Origin: Drosophila miranda | Lineage: Eukaryota > Arthropoda > Insecta > Diptera > Drosophilidae | Assembly: GCF_003369915.1 (NCBI RefSeq) | Contig: NC_046677.1 | Coordinates: 31,638,913 to 31,702,912, forward strand | Direction of reading: 5' to 3' | DNA: 64,000 nucleotides | Program-made: the position numbers and the translations under genes | Part shown: positions 56,223-64,000 of the stretch, piece after piece | Numbering within the stretch: position 1 is the stretch's first letter | How the letters are laid out: the number at the start of each line of letters is the position of its first letter | The notes under the pieces: generated by a model | Told to the model about the DNA's origin: nothing | Database searches by the model: none | The model's input: only the letters and a program-made list of their open reading frames with translations

Positions 56223-59088
56223 CTATATGTCCAAGAGAACAGGCTTGGTCTCCTTAGCACACTTGAACACCGAACGCATCATTTTGAGGAAGCCCGTATC
56301 CTTGGGCTTCTCCAGGCCGCGTTGAACGCGATTCTTCATCACCGAAATGAATTCCTTGTTGCTCAGCTGGTTATCGTCTAAATCAATGATAAAAGAGAGT
56401 TGTATAGCATTCCATTATATCTCCGAAGATTGCCCTTACTGTTCTCATCGAAGATGGTGAAGACAACATCCACCACGTGATCCGATAGATTGACCAAAGC
56501 CACTGTCTTGGCCACATGCTGCAGCGTTTGCTGATCAATGGAGGCGCCCGCAATGTGGTAGAAGGTCAGGGCAGTGTCCACGTCATTGATGTTGTTCAAA
56601 AAGTGGAAGAAGTCCAGATAATCCTGCTTGGATATGCCCGTGCCATGATCACGGAAGCGACGCTTCACACGCTTCAATTTCTTTTGTTTCTTCTTCAAGG
56701 GATAACCCGCATAGGCCAAAAGGAGCTCAGCGAAATCAGCTTCCGTGATGTTGCCATCATCATTGGGTTCTTTTCTCTCGAACTCCAGAGAGAGGATCTC
56801 ACGCTGCAGCTGCTCTTGGAAGTCCAAGAACTTTTCAATCGTCAACTTCTCATCCATATTAGGGCCAAAGAAGTACGTGATCAAAGCGGAATTCACGCCC
56901 TGTGGAGAGGATTTCAAAGAACTTGTCACTGATCTTCCATAAAAGTTAGGGCAAAAACATCAAGAAGATTAATCTGGGGTGCATGGGAGCAGGTGCGTAA
57001 GTTACGTTCCGAGCGGAGAGGCAAATAATGATTGTGTGTATGGTGGTGGTGGGTGGTTGACTAGTTCGGTGAGAATATGGGGGTGTTGGGGTTAAGATAA
57101 AGGTATGTACAGATTTTGAGAAGGCAAAAGAAATGAATAAGCATTATCACACAAAAGTACCTTCAAGGACTGTAAGTACGTCAAAAACAGAGGGAAGTTA
57201 AGATTTGATATGTACACAGTTAGACACGCGTTCAATATAGGATCAAAGCCAAAAGACAGAGAATATACAAAATATACAAAAAGGATTCGTTTAGTACAAC
57301 ATGTGGTGGTACTCTTTCGGTCTCCTTCATACAATCACACTCCAAGCGATCTTTTACCCCGTGTTTACCTTAAAGGTATTGCCCGTATTGGCATGATCGC
57401 GATGTCGGGTACCCATGCTCGTCTGCGACCGCACCAGAGTGGCCACCATCTCGAATTCCTCACAGTCTACATCACCATCGCCATTCAGGTCAAACATGCG
57501 GAAGGCAATCTCAAAGTGTCGTCGGGAAACTGGGCAAGAATCATACAAATTAATAGGGGAATAGATATCTCCTTAATTGAGTTACTTGAGAGCACTGTCA
57601 GCAGGAAAATGTAGTCGGAGAAGGTGATAAGACCATAGGAACCCAGCTTATAGAATATGCTGTTCTTCTCCAAGTGAAGGTTCAGTTGTTCGCCAACAGA
57701 CTGTAGAGGAAGCACGGTTTATTTTCAGCTGTGCCTCGTAAATAATCAAAGCCTTACCTTGGGATCATAGCGACGATACTGATCCAGACCAAGACCTAAA
57801 AAAAGCAGAAAAAGTCCGTTTAGTAAACTTAATCCATAATGAGACTTTCAGAGTATTAGTAAAGAACCAATTTTGCTGCTATCTTTGAGTGGGGGTTTTG
57901 ATTGTTTGGTTATCTAGCACATACCATCGGGTTGCTTCATGCCTGGCGTCATGCTGGTTAAGAAATCGGTCGGTGTCATGTAGACCTCATGACGATCATC
58001 GGCAACTGGCACTTGGATGGTGGCAAAGTAGCGAAATACTTTGTCCGGCGTGGAAAACTGACGTATGCGATTCTCATACTCAATGATCTAAGGCAAAGGA
58101 CATTAACTTAGCTTAGCTTAGGGAATCGTACGAGCAGTAGTAGACAGGCAAAAACAAAAACCCAACGGGAACTACAAACTGATGTTAGTGGAGGGAAGGA
58201 TGGGAACAGGATGAAAGATTTACCATCTGGCTGCTTGATGCCCGGATAGATGGAGCGCAGAAAGTCCTCGGGTGTCATGCACACAATCGTCTGTGCGGCA
58301 TCTTGCAGACGCACTGTGGCAAAGTACCGAAAGATCTTATCGGGCGTGGAGAACTGACGGATGCGGTTCTCATACTCAATAATCTTCATGGGTGTGTGTG
58401 TGTGGAGTGTAATGGCAACGCAAAATACATATAGATGGGGACAACATAAAAGAAAAAACAAAAATATTGGTAAAAGAAAACAATTTAATGAAGGAAAAGA
58501 GAGGGGAACAGCTTCCTATAAGCTGGATTGTACCTTGCGCTCGCGGAAACCAACTTTTTCCCTGATTTTCTTGCCCTCATGCAGATGCAGGCCGCCGCTG
58601 GATTCGTCCTCATCGCTATCGTCGCTCTCGGAGTCGTCCGAGCTGTCCTCTCCATTCACGCCAGCTGCCGAAGACGGGCGCTGGCCGGAATCTGCATCCA
58701 CTTTGGGCATCAGCAAACGTTTCACTCTAAAAATAGATTCCATTTTAGCCACAGAATGTACGTAGTAGTCTTCTTTATGGCTCGCTGCTTACTTTCCCCA
58801 ATCCAGCACGGATATGATGAACAGACTCAGGATGAGTCCATGGAAGTATTTGGTCACTTGAGGGGTCTTCTCCTGCTGATGGCCAAAGCGTTTGTGTCCT
58901 CTAATCTGCATTTGGCAGGGATTCCCATCGCAAATTGAGGTGGCTGCCTTCAGACAGCTGTTGGTGCTGCTGCTCGCCAGGGTGGAGGCGAGTGCGACTT
59001 GTGCCCGATTCTGCAGCAGATTGATGGACGCCGGCCTGGACAGTGCGGCCAGGACCTGGCGCGTCACCAGGAAGCGCAGCACAGACAT
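56223..59088 (-). CDS. MICU1: MICU1, EF-hand gatekeeper of the mitochondrial calcium uniporter
   Basis: Eight coding exons on the minus strand: 59088-58793, 58726-58534, one of two alternatives (58383-58224 or 58087-57925), 57795-57758, 57700-57586, 57529-57369, 56899-56440 and 56377-56223. The product is about 525 or 526 residues. The N-terminus [19 protein letters not shown] is a typical mitochondrial presequence. A transmembrane-like segment [17 protein letters not shown] and an acidic Ser/Asp stretch follow. EF-hand 1 is [12 protein letters not shown] (about 281-292) and EF-hand 2 is [12 protein letters not shown] (about 472-483); both have intact Ca2+ ligands. The C-terminus VFKCAKET keeps the Cys used for intermolecular disulfide pairing with MICU2/3 in vertebrates. 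The protein sits in the intermembrane space and sets the Ca2+ threshold of MCU. All joins keep phase with either alternative exon. Confidence 0.95.
57925..58087 (-). CDS. MICU1: MICU1 alternative exon B (163 bp)
   Basis: Encodes [20 protein letters not shown], then [19 protein letters not shown] and [16 protein letters not shown]. It begins in phase 0 after GCCTTAG/ and ends in phase 1 before GTATGT, exactly as the upstream alternative does. It is one codon longer and differs mainly in the middle ([13 protein letters not shown] against [12 protein letters not shown]). Confidence 0.9.
58224..58383 (-). CDS. MICU1: MICU1 alternative exon A (160 bp)
   Basis: Encodes [20 protein letters not shown], then [20 protein letters not shown] and [14 protein letters not shown]. 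Start and end phases match those of the 163-bp exon downstream, and splicing the two together would shift the frame, so use should be mutually exclusive. The acceptor is unusual: the tract before CCATGAAG/ATT is a CA-repeat (about 58390-58402) rather than a pyrimidine run. Confidence 0.88.
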
Positions 59089-59174
59089 TTTCAATATCCT
59101 TTTTCGGTTGTTTTTCGCTTTTCTTAAGAAATTTTTTCGGTTTTATATGCACATTTTTTTTTTGGCAACAAAAG

Positions 59175-59183
59175 AGTGTGACC
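59175..59183 (-). promoter_or_regulatory. MICU1: Motif 1 (M1BP) core promoter element of MICU1
   Basis: GGTCACACT on the minus strand (AGTGTGACC on the plus strand), about 90 bases upstream of the MICU1 ATG at 59088. Its position and orientation are those of a TATA-less housekeeping promoter, the third such element in this window. Confidence 0.7.
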
Positions 59184-62100
59184 GTATGTGATGTTTGTGC
59201 ACAGCTGTAACAGAGCAGCACGCAGGTGAGTTGCAAAGCGAGCAGCTTTTGTCAGAGAGCTCTTCAAATGGCGGTAAATTCGAATTTGTTCTGCTTTCTT
59301 TTTCCTGTCTAAAGTAAAGTGTTTACTCTATTGATTTGCCTCGAGGCGCATTTCCAAGAAGCTGCAATGCCATTGCAGCGTCAGCACGCACGCACTTTAA
59401 ATATCATTAATCAATCACAATCAATCAATCAGCAGATTCAATTACTCACACGCATGCACACACTCGCATGCACGCACGAAACTATAAAAAGTGACCACCG
59501 CGTGGGCGTCTGAGCAAATTGAAATGCTGATTGCACTCCCAATGCGGCGAAGGTGCAGTGCAACCACCAGGTGAAATATTCCTCAGGTTTTGATTAATGT
59601 AACACACGCCCCAAATTGTCTGTCCGATGAAGTATTTATGGCGCGATGCTTATTTATCGCTGTACAGCACTGGGCTAACAATAGCACTGTGCTACAAAAA
59701 TCAAAATTTTGAATGTACTTTTTACAAGAGTTTAATAAGTATAACTCTTGATCTGCGTATTCGAAGCCGATTCAACAATAGTATATGTTCTATTCGTATA
59801 CCTAGCAGATACGCAACGTTGTAAGCTCAAAACTCTCTATTGTGATCTCTGCATTTGTTACCATTTCATACGTTTCATAAACGTACATTTTCTGTAGCAC
59901 AGTGTAGTGTTTAGTGGCAACATGTTGCTTAGGCACTTGATTGGAAAGACATACTGGCAAGGCCCGCTCTTGGTTTTGTGAATCACGTTGCTAAAGCCTG
60001 CTTTAATTATTTTAGACTTCTTTTTCATTTTTTCTGGCAAGTGAAAACAATTAAATCGACATTAGTCCAAGCTAGGCCTATGTCAAAATACCTCTACTGA
60101 CAATCGCCTTAATTAAATCTCCCGGTTCGGCTCGTTTCGATCCGTTTGCAATGGAATTAGAATGGAGATCCGACCAAATGGCCAACCACTGCCTGTCGAA
60201 TGCAACCACTTGATTAGCATTTTGCAAATTAATTTCTCATTAGTAACAATTTCAAATAGTTGGAGCTGCATACGCATTGACTGGCCTAAACGGAACAGAC
60301 ACGGACACCCCACTTATTTCCATTTCAGAGCCCCCCTCCACGCCGTCGTACAACCATCCTCCTGCTGGACTTTCGTATGGAACCACCACTCAATAATGGA
60401 GCCCTGGCAAACTTTTATCAGTGCCTAGCTGGACTGAAGGGGCACGCTAAATCAATGCAATTAATGTCACTTCCTCTCTGCATTTAATGTCTATGTTCTG
60501 GTAATCGGCGTTGGCGCCATTAGGCCTGACTCTGGGCACTCTGCCCCCCTGGTCCCTTTGGATGTTGGCCTTCATCCATGGATGAATCCATAGGTTAACC
60601 GGTTTCCCCCATTCCTAATCGCAGGAGAGACACGAGAACTCATGTTAATGGTATCCAGAGCTGGACAGAACTTTTTCTTAAGGTTGTAGGATGGCCGGCA
60701 CTTGATAAAGCTACAATAAGGTTGGTGGTCATTTCAGGATGATTTTCGGAAAGGGTAAGCGAAGGGTACCTCCTATGCGGATCTGATGATGGGTTAATAA
60801 GACATGGCGTAGGCGGGGAAGTTGATTTGCTGGAAGATTGAAATTGATGACAGCGCTATCAACATCCTATTAAGAAGAGGAAAGTTGCAATTAAAACGAA
60901 ACATGTATTTTAGTGGGGATAGTTTATGTTGGTCTCTGGGGTTAGTCGCTATAGAAATGATTGTCATCTTAAAGATATAGGGCTAATTATTCTGTGAAGT
61001 TATTCAAGAAAATAAATGATAATAATATTTTGATATTTACGAAGCCTCTGGAACGATGTTTGCCAATTCTTTCAGACCTAACATTCTGTTTTTAAAGATG
61101 ATGAACTACTATTGGGTAATCCTAGGTCTTAAGGAGACGTTTAATGAAAAAGATGTGAGATTTCCAGATTAAGATTCTTAAGAGTTCCTTTCACCAAACC
61201 AGTTTCCGTTCCTTCAATAATGCTACTTTCTTTCCATAGGAAACATTTTGAGTACATCCCCCAATCGTGTCTCCCAATCATTGCACTACACAAACGCAAT
61301 AAAATTTCAACCTGTCTTTCTCTTTATTCGCTTTTAGCATTCTTAATCCTCATATCTTCCAAACAGACAGACAGACAGCACAGGCTGCTCTTCCGTTAGC
61401 TCCATGTTTGCACTCAATGTCCAGTCCAGTGCCCCACAGCCCACGTCTCTGGTTCGTGTTCATGTTTTATATCGATGCTCATGCGAGATCTGGTCACGCC
61501 ATCTCCCCGCTATATTTAGAGCTTATGGCAGTGGCAGTGGCTGAGACTCTTTTCATTGCTTTATTACATTACCTTTTTGAGGAGCTGTTTGTTTGGCCAA
61601 TTTCTGGTTCATTTGTTTATATAATGACTCAAATTGTCTGTGGACGTGGATGCGGATGAGACTGCTCATGATTGTGGCGGGGACTTACCACTTAATTGGG
61701 ATGTTAATTATCGCAAGGACTGGCATTTGGCTGGGTCACCTTTAGGCAATTAGCTCGAGTCTTGGTCTCTTTGTCCCCGACTTCGTTACGTCTTTTGTTG
61801 CTTTGGCAGGCAATTGATTTACGCTTCAGTGGGGGACTTCGTATACTAGATCCTGCTACGAATTCCGTAACAGCTGGAAGCTGGGGAAATCATTAGCAAA
61901 GGACACACAATACAAACACCCAAATTGGCACACATTTTGCGCAGGACTTAAAGGACTATTTTGGGAACTGGGGTTTTTGCCCGACTTCTAGCTCGCTAGC
62001 TCTCCAGCTCTCTAGCTCATGCCACGCTATGTCCCGCTCCTACTGTTTCTCCGGATAGATTGCCTCCCTGCTCTCCGGATAGCTTTCAGGCTCTCTCTCT

Positions 62101-64000
62101 CTTCTCCTTGCCGAGTCCTTTGAATTTGCAATGGCAACTCGATTGCGTCCTTGACTGCTGCAAATGCCTTTTGTCAATAGCACACCATCCCACATCCACA
62201 CAAAGCCCCATGGCTAAGAAGAGGCGCAAGGACCTGGGAACAACAGGAGGAACACTAGGAAAAGGTGAATTTCCACATACAGAGAACATACACCCACATG
62301 GAAGCAGCACCAAAGAGCTTTTAATTAATCAAGGGGCAATCCACTTTGGCGTTGGAAAACTTTGCCCAATATGCCAATACCAATTGGGAGTAAGTCAACT
62401 CCAACTTAAACCCGAACTCCAGCGTCCCAGCTCCGACTTAGCTCTATCTCCGGCTCCTCCGGCACTCTTTCTCTCCCAAAAACAACATTCCTCTTGGCCT
62501 TTGCCCTGCTTGTTTATTCCTGCTCCTTTGTCCTCGCTTTATGTGTGTCCTTTTGCCTTTTTCCATCCAGCATTGCATGCATTTATCGATTGGATATCCC
62601 ACTTTCTCCTCTCTTTCTCTCCCTCTCTGTTCTAGGACTGCTCGTATCCTTTCCTTGTCGGAGGACCTGCCTGGGCATACATGATTAGTTTGTTTCGTGT
62701 CCAATTCGCAGCGATTTGTAGCTGTCACTTAGGCCACTCTGTGTGCACTGCACATACAAATATGGGATTATGTGTATGAGCTCCACTAATTTGACAGCTG
62801 AACCACATTTGATTATCTGTGCGGGCACGAGATTTTCCAGCAGTATTTCATACGAGTAGTCAACTTGGTTGAGTCACTCGTTGGCTAGATGTGATTTATG
62901 ACCAAACTTACTGCGCTGTTTCATGTTTGATGCAGTTATCGTTTGATAGTTTTGTTGGACGTACGCATGCTTCTAAGCCTCAGCGATTTCTAGTGATAAA
63001 CAACACAAGATTCTAGGATAAACCTTTCTTATACTGATCGCATTGTACCCACAAGACGTGTCACAAAGGAGAACATTATACATACTTTACATGCGAGACG
63101 CATGCTGCAAAAGAGAAGAGCCCGAACAACATACGTGTCGTGTGCATGACGCACTGACAATCGACTTGAGTTTCGCTGATAACTGTTTTGCTGATAAAAA
63201 GGCATCGGGCTGTCTAGCAATAGATAGAAATAAACTCGATCGTTCAATTAATTAAGCAATGAAAAGTATTAAACGGGCGGGAACTGTTTTATAGGTTATT
63301 CTTGGAAATATAAAAGAAGGTTTGATAGCCAAAGTTTCTGGACCATAAACTAATCCTTAGTTTATTTGGTATAGAGCAAGACTTTATAGGTTTTGGTCCC
63401 AGCCCCAACTGTCTACAAAGACAATCGACAACCATGTTCGAGAGCCAATAATATTGTATCTTTACAAATTCCTATGGATTCTGTACAGAATTACCTAATC
63501 AAAAGAGCTGAGTTTTATTTAAAGGATATTCAAACAGTTTAACACAAAGAAAAGTTAGTCAAAGTTACACACACACACTCATACTCGTAAGCATAATTTC
63601 AACGCACTCCCAATGCAAACCGCCAAAACACAAAGTCTTTAAAAATTAAACACGCGCAACAAAAAGTCGCTTAAAAGTTTTACCCAAACCCAAACCCAAA
63701 GCCAAACCGAACCGAAGGAAAGCGTAATGGAAAATAAAAGAGCATCAAGTGGGGCCAAAAAGTGAGTGGGTTTTAATTTTTATTTACACGACACAAAATG
63801 AGAATGTACGTACAATGTTCCCTGTGGAAGGAGGAGAGCGTGGCAAGCGTTTAAAAAGGCAAGCGCCAAGATGGGACCAAGGGAACGGGTTGGGCTGGGC
63901 GTACCGCCGAATGTGGCATGCGTAAATATTTTTACTTAATTAGTGCCGCCCACCAAAAAAAAGGAGGTCTCAAAATGAGCTTAAAAGCGCGTGAAAAGTG
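59184..64000. other. Intergenic region to the end of the window, no gene seen
   Basis: About 4.8 kb. ORFs are short or low-complexity; the longest (62060-62635, plus) is Ser/Leu/Pro-rich without an identifiable domain and without codon-usage support. The stretch contains TCAATCA repeats near 59410, a CA run near 63565 and Ca/Ga-rich sequence. It may be regulatory DNA of a neighbouring gene to the right. No tRNA or other RNA gene was recognised. Confidence 0.5.

Noticed and set aside
62060-62635. 191-codon plus-strand frame Ser/Leu/Pro-rich
   Set aside because: CT-rich low-complexity translation without domain; an overlapping minus-strand frame is equally open.
1-64000. tRNA, rRNA, snRNA or miRNA genes
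   Set aside because: No cloverleaf with A/B boxes or other recognisable RNA gene was found by eye; a covariance-model scan (tRNAscan-SE, Infernal) would settle this.

Overview
The window is nuclear DNA of a fly of the genus Drosophila. It has short GT-AG introns of about 55-90 bp, compact housekeeping genes, core-promoter motifs of the GGTCACACT (Motif 1) type, opa/Asn-rich codon runs, and a paired (prd) gene with the insect pair-rule Pax architecture. A SGM/DINE-1-like interspersed element and the divergence of the proteins from D. melanogaster as I remember them suggest a Sophophoran fly, probably of the obscura group. That species-group assignment is an inference.

Layout. 311-1463 (-): a membrane-anchored short-chain dehydrogenase. 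6317-7324 (+): an unrecognised single-exon gene. 13787-16175 (-): paired, whose upstream flank (16.2-24.4 kb) is gene-free and is the expected place for stripe enhancers. 24988-28832: a tight housekeeping cluster. Pex19 (+) and RPF1 (-) converge, and RPF1 and Mt2/Dnmt2 (+) share a 173-bp divergent promoter. 29.36-34.85 kb: a recently rearranged accessory island built as a large imperfect inverted duplication. It carries a TAF5-like fragment, a Cys/Lys/Arg-rich protamine-like ORF, and two copies of a tiny gene in tail-to-tail orientation. These are followed by near-identical arms of a ~120-bp (dimeric ~240-bp) tandem repeat around an ~81-bp loop. 35.5-46.5 kb: a UBE2QL1-type E2 (CG4502), with an inferred distal promoter and a ~9-kb first intron holding a SGM/DINE-1-like element. 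48.0-49.7 kb: a PABIR/FAM122-like PP2A regulator. 53.0-55.5 kb: a six-finger C2H2 protein. 56.2-59.1 kb (-): MICU1, with two phase-matched alternative exons. 59.2-64 kb: no gene seen.

Most genes are unrelated single-copy housekeeping or developmental loci that only share neighbourhood and promoters. The exception is the 29-35 kb island. Its hairpin geometry and the protamine-like and TAF5-like content resemble loci that make hairpin-derived siRNAs in fly testes, and it is the best candidate for an undescribed system. All exon joins were read by eye from splice signals and reading phase, without transcript data.
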